Source: Blasia pusilla (lineage: Eukaryota > Marchantiophyta > Marchantiopsida > Blasiales). Taken from it: 64,000 nucleotides of DNA. Shown piece by piece: positions 38,440 through 48,793 of the stretch (positions are counted from its first letter, which is position 1; the number at the start of each line of letters is the position of its first letter). Under the pieces are notes generated by a model, which saw nothing but the letters and a program-made list of their open reading frames with translations, did not search any database and had not been told where the DNA came from. The stretch lies in assembly GCA_050084515.1 (NCBI GenBank), contig CM114273.1, positions 4,898,001-4,962,000 of the forward strand, written 5' to 3'. The position numbers and the translations under genes are program-made.

Positions 38440-40777
38440 CTTCACAAGAACTTTCTGGTTTGCGATCTTCATCGTCCTGTTCTTCTGATTTGGATTCTTC
38501 ATCCTCATGCTCTTCATGGTGATGTCGTCCATGCTCATGTTCTCCTGATTTGTGTTCTTCAAGGTGAAGCCCTCCATGCTCCAAGCCCTCCAGGGGAACT
38601 GCTATAAGAGATTCTACATGGAGGCGGCGTGACAACCTTTCCAACTGGCAGACAAACCAATTTGTGACGTTACTGCAAGATTTGTTTGATTATATGGACC
38701 TATCTCCTACTATTCTTTTCATGAATAAGGCTCCAGCGTGAAACTTGCACTATACCCGCCAATGCTGGTCAACAATACAATTACACAAACAGTATAGCTG
38801 GGTACCACTGTCATGCAAAGGAGAGAAGTAAGATACGAAAAGGACGTGCAAAACTTCAAAACTTACTCTCGCTAACCCTGAATTGTAGTAAGCGAGTGAC
38901 TGATCAACTGGTCACAACATTTCACAAGTTCTGAGTCACACACTTCTTAACGTGGCAAGGTCATGCATTGCCTACTATCATGCCCAAATTCTACACTCAC
39001 CAGATGAACGTTGTCCAGCAAGTCACCATTTGCACCGCTGATTGTTGTAGCACACAAACCTGAAGTGCTTGTCCGCATCAGAGCGACACCAACAACATTT
39101 AACTCCAACTTGCTGAAGACCATCAAAGTTGCCAATTTCGGATGGTCCTTGAAAAACTTACACTGCACACCACGTAGAGCTGGTCTGAGTTATAGGCGCT
39201 CAAACCAGTACTGATGACCTGCCAGCTCAAATGATCATCTTCACCACTAGCTTCTACCATTCTCGGCGTGTTACCTCCTTCCGAAAGGTTCGAGAAGTGA
39301 CCTTCGTGACGCGACTGGTTTCATGGTCCTGACATGGCACTTACAGTCTCCGTGGAACCTGAGGCTAGCTTCCTCAAAACGTAAGCGAAGCCGAGACCCT
39401 CGAATTTCAAAACTGATCAACGACTTGGCCTTCAAAATACCCCTCGACCCTCTCCTCAACTGCTGCAGATACAAGAAAGATCACTAGGGCATTTCCAGAC
39501 CGACTTACAAACTCCTGTTCTGCTACAGCCGAATTATCGGAAGAATCGCAAAGCTTTTCCTTCAACTGAGACTTCAAGCTCTTGACCAATTTCTTCGTTT
39601 GCTCCTCCAAAATCCCTACAAATGAGGACGATTAAACGTCAGGATAGCAATTTTGCGGATTTCAATTGAGACACCTAAATCCCAACACAGCGGCCTTCGC
39701 TCCCCAAGCTAAGCTAATTGCCACGGCATCAGCGCACAAGACCCCGTGCAAACAGAGTAGACAACCGTCCTCACCGGAACAAGTAGCGCCTTCTTGAGTA
39801 ACGACAGCGGTAGCATAAAAATCTTCCATAACTTTCCCGACTATCGCCGTCAGCTTGGCTGACAACCCGGACGTCGACGACATTGCGCTCGGATTGACTC
39901 GTCCAAGAGGCTCGGTAGCGTGGAGGATTGAAGGTGCTGTCCTCTTCTGCTGGCCCCAATGTGTCTGTAAAGGTAAATAATAAAGGTAAATGCGTCAATT
40001 GCCATCACCATTCCTAGGCTCCTCCGAACTTAGTTCCAGAATCAAACACTTCCCGTTATACATATACTTGAAAGTGCAAATCATCTACATTCAAAGGCTC
40101 TAGACGAGTCCGAGAAGCTAAGACCTCCCATCCGACCGCCACGCCACCTCCACATAGAAATCGAAATTCCTGACTCAAATCAAGTCCAAGAGGCGAAAGC
40201 CACCCGTGTGACCGCCACTTCACAATACAAATCAAAATCACAAAAGGCTCGAAGACAACACGAGAAGCAAACGCCTCTCGAGTGACCGCCACTTCAAGAT
40301 GCACATAACCATTGATAGGAGTCTCGACTAGAGTGCAATCGGAGATGATAAACGCACAATAGAGTCGCGAATTCCGGTGATGAAAGACTTTGCGTTCTCC
40401 ACGACACCATCCTCCTGATGCAGGAAGTTGCTCTCAAACCCCAGCTCCCGAACAGGCCTTCTCTCTTTCTCTTCCCACACAGAACCGGGAGTGTGCACCT
40501 CATTTCCAACCACACCACGCAGACGATCCACATACGCGCGCAGCCTGGACAGAACTCCATCCTCCTCCTCAATTTCCTTCACCTGAGGCGCACCATACTG
40601 TCCTCCTGGGATCCAAGGCTGAAACTCCACCACACTCCCTCGCTGCACCACCTTCAGAGCTGCTTCCTGCGGCTCACTCAAATCCTTCCACTCCGCAACC
40701 CCTCCAAACATCACCATAAAACAGGCAAATGAGAGCGCTATCAGCCCCACCAACTCCCATTTCCGATCAGGCGACAT
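38440..40777 (-). CDS. Unidentified multi-exon gene, exons 1-6
   Basis: I do not recognise the family. A consistent exon chain can be read: 40,777-40,358; 39,964-39,775; 39,615-39,509; 39,462-39,359; 39,184-39,001; 38,644-38,440. All are GT-AG and all phases agree, giving 403 codons plus one base. Exon 1 begins MSPDRKWELVGLIALSFACF, a signal peptide or single membrane anchor (about residues 8-27), followed by a soluble, charged part. Exons 3-5 contain a Lys-rich helix (ILEEQTKKLVKSLKSQLKEK) and a beta-like segment (HPKLATLMVFSKLELNVVG). Exon 6 has a His/Glu-rich run (HEHGRHHHEEHEDEES) that could bind metal. The third intron is only 46 bp, short for a plant, so that junction is the weakest; the exon 1 donor (GTGCGT) is also non-ideal. 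Confidence 0.6.
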
Positions 40778-41300
40778 TGTGTTCAGTATTCAGCTCCTCC
40801 AATCCTCCTATCACTCTCTCCTCCTGCCCCAAACCTCGTCCCTCTCCTCTCGTCCTCCTCCCTCTCCCTCTCCCTCTCCTCCTGCCCCAAACCTCTTCCC
40901 TCTCCTCTCGTCCTCCTTCCTCTCCTTCTATCCTCGACCTATTCCCCTCTGCTGTTTTGAGTCCACCTTCCAACGATCTCTCCAGAGGAGTCCACCGGCC
41001 CATCCGGTCGCTGCAGGAGCCTGACGCGTCCGCGGTCAGGGCTCGCTCGATAGACGAGCGAACCACGTTCGAGGGGAGGAATAACCGCCAACGATCCAGT
41101 CGATCTGGGCCGTTGGAAGGATCACGACTGCGGTACACAGTACGTAGTCCGACGATTCTAGAATCTACAACTGCGGACTGCCGTGATAGGCGTGGATTAG
41201 AACGGATCTACGGTATTCTCGTGAGCCATCGGACCGTTCCGATGGCGCCTCGGCTCGAAGGTACACGTGGAGAGCGGACGTGTCTTACCTAAGGTGAATC
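40778..41300 (-). promoter_or_regulatory. 5' region of the unidentified gene, GA/CT-rich
   Basis: Directly upstream of the ATG at 40,777. The plus strand is C/T-rich (so the transcript leader is GA-rich) and contains a near-identical 58-bp tandem duplication (units from 40,821 and 40,879, each starting ctcctgccccaaacctc). Further out (40,950-41,290) it is GC-rich with many CG dinucleotides. Confidence 0.4.
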
Positions 41301-42040
41301 TCAGCCGTCCGATGGGAGTTTTGACTCTTACCCACCTTTGGAAGTTTAGAGTTACGCTATCTCGCTGACTGTGTGCGTGGCTTACCGCCGTGGTTATTGT
41401 ATCCAGCGACCGGAGGCCTACCACCCTCGGATCGCCATCCGCCGGGTCCCACAGAGATCTCTGGGTTAATCATAATAATCATGACGTGCAGGTCGTTCCT
41501 GGTTGATGTGTGGCCAAAGCAAGGTCACGCCATTGGAACCTTTGTCATTGTATCGCGGGGTCCTTGAGCACGAGGCTCGCCTCTCAAGAGAGGTTCTCCT
41601 GTAAGGAACAATGGAGAGATTTTTTCTTTTCTTCACCGTAAGAAAATAAAGTATGCTCTACAGGAACCAGAATGCTACTCTAGCGAATCTGTCGCGGTCG
41701 AAATTCCATCGGTCTATGACGTCCGTCCACGTGGTGATACTCGGAGAGCAATCGGCCGGTTGTAGCCAGGATTGTTGTCGTCTTCCTTATATTTTATTCT
41801 CTTCTTTTTATATTATATGTTAGTATCGTAGATACTAACGTTTCTATTTTACACATTTAGGTTGTCCCTCGTCGTCGTGGCATATCTCCACCTTTTTAAT
41901 AGTTTAATTTTATTTAACCAAACTAGATGAGAAGTAAGGCTTTTTTTTTTTTCATTTAATTTCTCATCATTATAAATGCAAATTCCATATTTTAATTCTC
42001 GTCTCCCTTATCATTTTATTTTAAGTGCTAGTTAGGATCT
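41301..42040. other. Intergenic stretch
   Basis: No gene seen. A small hairpin gttagtatc-gta-gatactaac is at 41,819-41,839, and AT-rich low-complexity DNA at 41,935-42,020. Confidence 0.4.
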
Positions 42041-42043
42041 CTA

Positions 42044-42211
42044 AGGGATAGTGATGCAGTCATCCGATAACACTCATCCTTGTGTATGCAGGGATCCCAT
42101 TGATGCCAAGGGTATCCATATTCTCCGATGTGCACATGATGGAGAACGAATGGCCACACAAAATGATATTAGAGAGGGGGTAGCATCGGTGGCTCGTACT
42201 ACATGATACAT
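42044..42211 (+). pseudogene. Reverse-transcriptase-like ORF, left part (split by gypsy copy 2)
   Basis: Reads CVCRDPIDAKGIHILRC, then GERMATQNDIREGV, a C.C..(I)D..G.H.L.C..GER pattern I associate with the C-terminal part of RT-type ORFs in plant and algal genomes. The frame continues exactly across the insertion site into 52,812-53,345. Family assignment (non-LTR type) is uncertain. Confidence 0.5.
42207..42211 (+). other. Target-site duplication TACAT (left)
   Basis: Identical to 52,807-52,811. Removing the element and one copy of TACAT restores one reading frame across the junction, an independent proof of the borders. Confidence 0.85.
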
Positions 42212-42849
42212 TTCGTGCGCATACACATCGCTACACAACATACATCGTTGTCACCGAACACACACACAAACACGCACGATCCCATACTAACTCATGGCAT
42301 CCAAACAACAAGACAAGAAGTATTAAAATATATCTAATAAAGTAAGATCCAATCTCTCTCTACACCACTCACACCATAGCTCTCACACTCTCTCTCATGT
42401 CAAACCAAACCAAACCCACTCTTCTAATGAGAGGCTTGGATTACACTCACAAGGCAAGGGACCATAGCTCCGCCGCCTCATGCCAAGAGGTTCAACAAAG
42501 AGAGAATGAGCTCTCAAACTCTCTTTCCTTGAGGTATACCTCCCCCCCCCCTCTCCCAAGCTCTCTCCATGGTAACCTATTCTCCCAAGTCACCTACTTG
42601 GCTCTTGACTTGATGTAGGAGGTCAAGGGCCACTTACCAAAAATAGAAAGTCGATCATATATTCAAAATGATACTTATCTAAAATAGTAAGTTCCACAAT
42701 ATGGCTCCAAATGAGCCGAAACGAAAGGGAAACCTGCTCTCTAAGGTTTTTCGGGGCCTCAGCAGGTCATCCTCGACCTACTGAGCGTGTCCTCCACTAC
42801 TCACGAAGGCGCTCTACTATATTACCGATCTATCCTAAAATACGTGACA
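42212..42849 (-). repeat. 3' LTR of gypsy copy 2
   Basis: 638 bp. From 42,338 on it matches the 5' LTR (52,294-52,806); the left 126 bp (LTR 3' end, gcgcatacacatcgctacac) is missing in the 5' LTR but present in the solo LTR at 44,505 and in the copy 3 LTR. The outer terminal bases are slightly eroded (ttcgtgcg for TGTCGTGCG). Confidence 0.8.
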
Positions 42850-42851
42850 GT

Positions 42852-42977
42852 TGTCTTGCGCATATACATCGCTACACAACATACATCGTTGTCACCGAAC
42901 ACACATACAAACACGCACGATCCCATGCTAACTCATCGCATCCAAAAAATGAGACAAGAAGTACTAAAATATCTCCA
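42852..42977 (-). repeat. Duplicate of the LTR 3' end just inside the 3' LTR
   Basis: Begins tgtcttgcgcatatacatcg and repeats the first 126 bp of the 3' LTR (42,212-42,337). It is separated from the LTR edge (...gtgaca) by only two bases. The same arrangement is found in copy 3 (19,119 on) and copy 4 (ending 25,823). Confidence 0.75.
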
Positions 42978-43083
42978 ATCGCCCCCCTAGCTGGTGGTTA
43001 GGTCCCTCTAACTCGAGATAGCCATCTATCCCTACCTACCATGACATACATCTCTCATACGCTAAGAGCAAGAAGGTCGGGTG

Positions 43084-43575
43084 CTCATGTGGCCCCATTG
43101 TTAGTCACCTTCCAGTCATCCATATCACAGAAAAAGTTGGAATCGAAACCTACCTAGTATCTCCTCTATGTACATGTGGGACACATCCAATGTCCCCGAG
43201 GAACCCTAGTGACACGTGGCGTCAAACATGCCATATGCCATCCTCTCGAACACCCATCATAGACTAGCATATTGGCTGCACCACGGGCGGAACCACACAA
43301 CATACAACGCAAGCCTGTAGGAACTACTGCTCATGTGGCCCCATCGTTAGTCGCCTTCCAGTCATCCATATCACAGAAAAATTCGGAATCGAAACCTACC
43401 TAGTATCTCCTCTATGTACATGTGGGACACATCCAATGTCCCCGAGGAACCCTAGTGACATGTGGCGTCAAACATGCCATATGCCATCCTCTCGAACACC
43501 CATCACAGACTAGCATATTGGCTGCACCACGAGCGGAACCACACAACATACAACGCAAGCCTTTAGGAACTACTG
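43084..43575 (-). repeat. Tandem 246-bp duplication covering the PHD finger
   Basis: Two near-identical units (43,084-43,329 and 43,330-43,575). The period equals 82 codons. The unit at higher coordinates is the coding PHD; the second lies after its stop and is a non-coding duplicate. Confidence 0.8.
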
Positions 43576-44504
43576 CTAAGCTCGGATCTACTGTACCATC
43601 AATGTTAGGAAGGTGACATGGCGCACAATTACGCACATGGTCTTCCATACCATACCATCCCATCCCTCCAACAAGAGAACACCGAAGGGCAAAACGTCGT
43701 CGGTGCTGTCTGTTGCAAATAGACATAATCACCCTGATGAAGCCTCTGGATAGTTGGTCAATAACCACCATCCCGAATAGTCGCATACGTCAATGTATCC
43801 CGATGTTGCACAATCGCCAAGTTCTCGAACGCTATGGGCATCACTCTCCGAAACGACTCAACCCTCTGAGAACATGCTCGCATCCATACATATGGATCAT
43901 CAAGGTCGAGCACCTCCTCAGCATCTCGACGAATGGCCGCAGGTAAATCTGGCTCTCGGCCATAAAGTAGCAAGTACGGTGAAAAAGACGTTAAGGATGC
44001 ATGTCTGCTAAATCTGTATCCCATCGCCAACCATGGCAACTAGAAGTCCCAATCTCGTAGGTGACCTCTTTGCAAGCCATACTTGGGTAAACCCCTCTTC
44101 ACCGTCTGCACAACTCTCTCCGCTAATCCATCCGCCTCGGGATGATCTCGTGAAGCCGTGCGGTGGTCGATCAGCACCTTATCACACAAGGCATGGATCT
44201 CACTGCGAAACTCGGTACCCTCGTCTGTCAACACCTCAGCCGGTGTACCATAGTGACTCAACACTCTGTCAAGGAAGGCATAAGCTACTCCCTCACTCGC
44301 TTTTTCAGGAAATGTAACCAACTCGATCCACTTCGAGAAGTGCTGGACCATCACCAACACATAACGACTATGACGCTCTGTCAAAGTCAAAGGTCCTGCA
44401 AAATCCAAACTCCATCTATACCCTAAGCCCATGATAGATAATGGATGCAACTGTGGAGTCGGAGCATTGAACGATGCTCGGACCCGATCACACACCATGC
44501 ACCT
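43412..44504 (-). pseudogene. Integrase core and PHD finger, copy 2
   Basis: From the solo LTR edge: CMVCDRVRASFN (last two zinc-finger cysteines), LDFAGPL, LTDEGTEF and HPEADGLAE give the D,D,E triad. A stop near 44,040 interrupts it; then LPWLAMGYRFS to the C-terminal module. The PHD finger keeps all eight ligands in C4HC3 spacing: CMLC, CDGC, H with C two residues later (HMAC), and CPTC. PHD fingers read histone H3 tails in known proteins, so it may tether integration complexes to chromatin (inference). A frameshift near 43,700-43,760 separates integrase from PHD in this copy. Confidence 0.85.
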
Positions 44505-45121
44505 TGTCGTGCGCATACATATCGCTACACAACATACATCACTGGTCACATCTACACCACACAACACCGATCTTCCCCACACACAGGTCGATCCACACAT
44601 GTACAAAAATCAACTCATACATATACATGGTGATCACACAACAAAAATAAAGAGTAGTAAAAACGGCACACCTGGCCTAAAACTCCACTCCTCAATCTAC
44701 ATCGGCATATCGAGCATCGTCCACCCTGTGCTATCAAGGAATCCGGATGCTAGCACCCTAGTCCTAGCTCACACACATACAAGGGAGGTGCTTCAACGGC
44801 CCAACATGAGAAAGATGGCTTAGGAAAGCCATCTTCCTCTCTTATATAGGGTTGGGAAGAGCCAAAAGGCTCTTCCCCTAAAAGCGCCCTTCCCTTGGTA
44901 ACCTGCGCGCACAGGTTACCAAGGGCGGGTGACCTGGTCAACAAGTCACCCGGTTGTAAAAGACCTCAACATGAAAGTTGTCAGAAACGACGTTCCTGAC
45001 ACAATGGACCTATCCTTAACCTCATCCGACACCGTGGGACAAAGTTACACTCAAGATAGTCCGTTGGCTCCTACGCCCTATCCACGATAGATCTCGACTT
45101 ATCGGCTACTCAGATGTGACA
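44505..45121. repeat. Solo LTR inserted in the integrase of copy 2
   Basis: 617 bp from TGTCGTGCGC to ATGTGACA with the terminal features of this family, but a body unlike the other LTRs. Comparison with copy 4 shows that integrase sequence is continuous when it is removed (the phrase accatgcacct / ctggcaacaaa). The flanking duplication is poor (cacct / aaact). It contains four close hairpins (44,812-44,951). Confidence 0.75.
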
Positions 45122-47060
45122 AACTGGCAACAAATTGCTGAACATCAACCTGCATACCTCGCCACCAATATTAAATCTAGAGCAAGTTGTACGTCCGCTT
45201 CACCCCAAAGTGATCCAACTCCTCGTGGGCATGCAGCACTAGTCGTGCTCTCTGCAAAGGATGCGGCGCTACGCATACTCTTCCATCCTCCCAAACCCTC
45301 AAAACATGTATCCCCTCCCAACGGAACCGTCTGGCCCGTTGTAGGATCCGATCCCACTCTCTAGCACCCACGGTGCTCGCAACGCTGCCAGTACGAAGGT
45401 ACTCCAAGACTACTCCATCATCATGAATGAATCTCGGCCACTTATCGTCTCCTCATTGGCCTCGGGATCCAAGGACTCTCCACTAGACCTCTGGAGTAGC
45501 CTCGAAGTCTCCACACTCTGGCTCTCCATAGCCAACATGCCTAAATAGGCTGACGTGTGCCATCCTGACACTGACTCCTCATCACTCTCTCCATGCCATC
45601 GAGCTCCAGTTGCATCTCGCTGACTCGGGCATGGGTTACGACTCAACCCATCTGCATCCTAGTTGAGCGTCCCAGGTCTATGTACCACTTGAAAATCATA
45701 CTCCTGCAACAATAGGGCCCATCTCGCAAGCTTCCTTATAAGATTGTCGGACTACATCAACCAATTCAGCGATTGAGATCAGTGATGATGGTAAAGGGAT
45801 TGCCGAATAAGTAACACCTGAAATGTGTGACAGCCCACACTGCAGCCAAGCACTCACCCTCATACGAGTTGTACTTTGCCTCTACAACGTTGTTCGAGCA
45901 CCTAGCGTAAGCCACCAGGAACTCTCTACCCTCATCATCATATTGGGTGATCACGGCTTCAAGCCCCAACATGCTCCAATCTGCGTGCAACTAGAAAGGA
46001 TGCCCCCTGATCGGTCTCCTCAAGATGGGCGCAGACGTCCACCTATCCTTGAGCAATTGAAATGTTCGCTCCTGCTCATCCCCCCTAGTGCCATTAGTGA
46101 TCCACCTTGGTCAGCAAGGTGAGCGGCTTCGCAATCGAATTGAATCCCTTGACGTAGCTCCGATAGAAGTTCGCCAATCCCATGAATGCGCGAACACGCT
46201 CACATCTGTAGGGCGTGGAATGCGTGAGATAGCCTCTACCTTCGTTTTTTGAACACCAAGGCCCCATGGGTATGTCATATGACCCAAGTACTCAATATTG
46301 TCGTAGAAGAACATGCACTTGCCTGGATGTAACTTCAGCCCATGTAATTGCAATCGTCGAAACATCTCCTCTAGATGTCGCTCATGCTCCTCAACAGTGG
46401 CGCTAAAGACTACGATGTCATCAATATAACACCTAGCAAAATCCAGACCAGCCAAGATCCTATCCATGACCCTCTGAAACTCAGCCGGGGCGTTCTTTAA
46501 CCCAAATGGTAAGAACCGCCACAAGTACAAACAATCCTTCCCGTGAGGATCGATGCCCCAAAATGGCGTCTTCTGCCTGTCCTCCAATCTGATAGGCAGT
46601 TGATGGTATCCGGCGCGCAAATCCAATGAATTGAAGACCTTTGCGTTACCAATCGCATCAAAGATCTCCTTAGGGGTGGGCGTGGCATACCTATCGGACT
46701 TCGTCTGCCGATTGATAGATCGATAATCCCCACACATCTCCCTATCCGTCCAGTTGCCATGCACCTCCTTCTTGGCGGGCATCACAGTGGTAGATGCATA
46801 CTCCCCATGCGACATCTCCACTAGTCCTGCTCCAACCAAGTCTTGGCTCCTACTCTGAATCAGAGCCCTCTCCATATCACTATACCTGTAGGGTCATCGG
46901 AAGATCGGTGTATCACTCAAGAACTCAATGCGGATCCCCGATCCCTTCAGCGTACCCAAATCCTCCATGCTATACGCAAAGCAACTCCTATAACTCTTGA
47001 GGACCTGATGTATTCGGCGCCGCTCTCCTCCTGTCAACTTAGGGCCCATATCTAACTCCC
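45122..47060 (-). pseudogene. Reverse transcriptase - RNase H and integrase start, copy 2
   Basis: RT frame 46,875-46,111: SDMERALIQSRSQDLV, FNSLDLRAGYHQLPI, FLPFGLKNAPAEFQRVM and the catalytic YIDD at 46,428-46,417. After a frameshift, RNase H is found (LHADWSMLGLEAV near 46,000; EGECLAAVWA; end SRNPCPSQRD at 45,640) and then the histidine half of the integrase zinc finger (HEELDHFGVKR, near 45,205). RNase H is split by at least two frameshifts and a stop. Confidence 0.8.
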
Positions 47061-47295
47061 AAGTCTCCATCGTGACTACGGTAGGACTCTCCGGTGCGGG
47101 TATTGATGGTTGCTATGGTGCAACCCTGTCTCGAACAACAACACTCGACGGCTCTCCTGCAGCCAACTGCAAACTCTGATCTCCTCCACATGCAGTGCCC
47201 GGAACCATGCTCGATGTTGTGGCTATCATCTCCTGGCGTACCTGCAAAACATCCCAAGAAGTCCAAGGATGTCTCTCCCGATCTCCCCTGGTGTG

Positions 47296-48709
47296 TCAAT
47301 CTCCTCGGGTCTCGCCCCCAGCCACTACCTCCACCGTCTCGATAGGCATGGGGCTCACCAACGCAACCGTTGTGATCTGTCGTGATCTCATCCGACGCTG
47401 CTCAACCACTCCCAAGCTGAAGATCCATGTCAAGCCGTTCAGGTCCATCGCTTGACTCAAGACATGGCGTCGTGATGCCTCTGATACTGACGGTATTGCC
47501 GTCACTCTTGTGGGAAATCCCATCGCCCGCTCTCTCTTGTCGGCGTTGGGCTCCACCAACCTCTGAACCTTGTCATCCCAATCCAAGCCAGGACCGGCCT
47601 CCTTGTATGCAAAGGAAGCGGGAAAACTCACAAACGTGGGAAAGGCGGCCCACGGCCTGCCTACTCTGTTGACCACAGTCAACCGTGGCCAATCATCGTG
47701 CCTCACTGCCTGTGAGCGACTACCTGGATCTTGAATGGAATCCACTAACAAATGGGAGGGGCGCTCCACTCTCGCATACGCCCTTCGTAACACCGCATAG
47801 GGCACCAAGTTGGTCCACCATAGACGCGGGCGATGGGCTCTAGAACCTACATTTGCCGCAACCAAGAACACTGTTGGGCTAATCCAGGCACCCACCTGAT
47901 GAACACTCGTCACCAACCGTGACCTGGAGTCTCCTAAGATCGGCACATTCTCTAGAATGTAGGCTGAAGAATGAGACAGGTGCTCCTGCAACTGCCGTAA
48001 GACCCTCAACATCTCCCAAAATAACATGGACCGAGTGTCAGCCAACCCGCTGCCTTGTCCAACACTCGATTGGCCTTGACATGGCCAACCGACAATGACC
48101 AAATCAATGGTGCCTAACCGCTCTAAGTCCTGCGCCCCCATCAACGAAATATCCCTCGGTAGGGAACTCTAGTACCCCTGTACCGCGGACGCAAAAAAAT
48201 AAGTCGGGAAAACGTAGGCATAATTGCGCCACATGTCGTAGTGAGACACGCCTTGCAACATCATCACTCTCCACATACATGTATTGCTGCACTCGCACTC
48301 TTGCCTGCAAAACAACAGCTAACCTGGTGCTAATCCCTCCAAAGAGATCTAATACTCGAATACCCTCCTCCGGGATACACCACACAATGGGTGTAGTATC
48401 CAAGGGTGTTCTAGTAGCACTCCCTGCTACCTCGGGTTCCTCAGACCTGTCACGCTCCGGTGCAAACGCCTCGCTCCACGCGGTCTGCACGTGCTCATCT
48501 GCCAATCGTTGAAGCTCCTTAGTTAAGCCCCACAACGGCACCTCTCCTCCACGGAATGATGCGGCTACCATAACACACCTCTCCATAGAAATGTCAGGAA
48601 CGGGAGTATCCTTTGGATGGACATGTCCCTCAATGAAATCACTAGGCCAAGTGATGGCACTGTTAAATGTTGCTAAGGTCGCCACCTCTCTTGGACGTCG
48701 CTCGATCAT
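47296..48709 (-). pseudogene. Cytosine-5 DNA methyltransferase, copy 2 (one frameshift)
   Basis: The N-terminal frame (48,709-48,104) has a leader of ~110 residues, then motif I VLDLFGGISTRLAV. A frameshift near 48,180-48,190 (DLFF.VRG) moves to the second frame (48,144-47,296) with motif IV GWPCQGQSSVGQG (catalytic Cys), VI ILENVPILG, VIII AHRPRLWWTN, IX RERAMGFPT and X RRHVLSQAMDLN. Compared with copy 1 all catalytic residues are kept, but motif I has Arg for Gly in GISTG. It lies between protease and RT, as in copy 1. The leader shows that the N-terminus extends at least 100 residues beyond motif I with no recognised chromatin-binding domain. Confidence 0.85.
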
Positions 48710-48793
48710 TGCACCTATGAATTGAACGGGTAATGAGCTAAGGCGCCCATCACCTGATTTCCATTTTGGTCTGTAGGACGCTGACTCCTCCCA

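Noticed and set aside
38947-39168. Reading the fifth exon of the unidentified gene from an internal acceptor GTGTGCAG
   Set aside because: The upstream phase fits only the acceptor at 39,185 (ACTCAG), which keeps the frame with exon 4.
40729-41292. 187-codon plus-strand frame
   Set aside because: Low-complexity Pro/Ser/Leu translation of a C/T-rich leader of the minus-strand gene; no start context or domain.
43412-43786. Chromodomain at the integrase C-terminus
   Set aside because: The Cys/His pattern is C4HC3 (PHD) and no chromodomain aromatic residues are seen.
44505-45121. Insertion of a DNA transposon in the integrase
   Set aside because: Its ends and terminal ~40 bp match LTR ends of the gypsy family here; a solo LTR is simpler.
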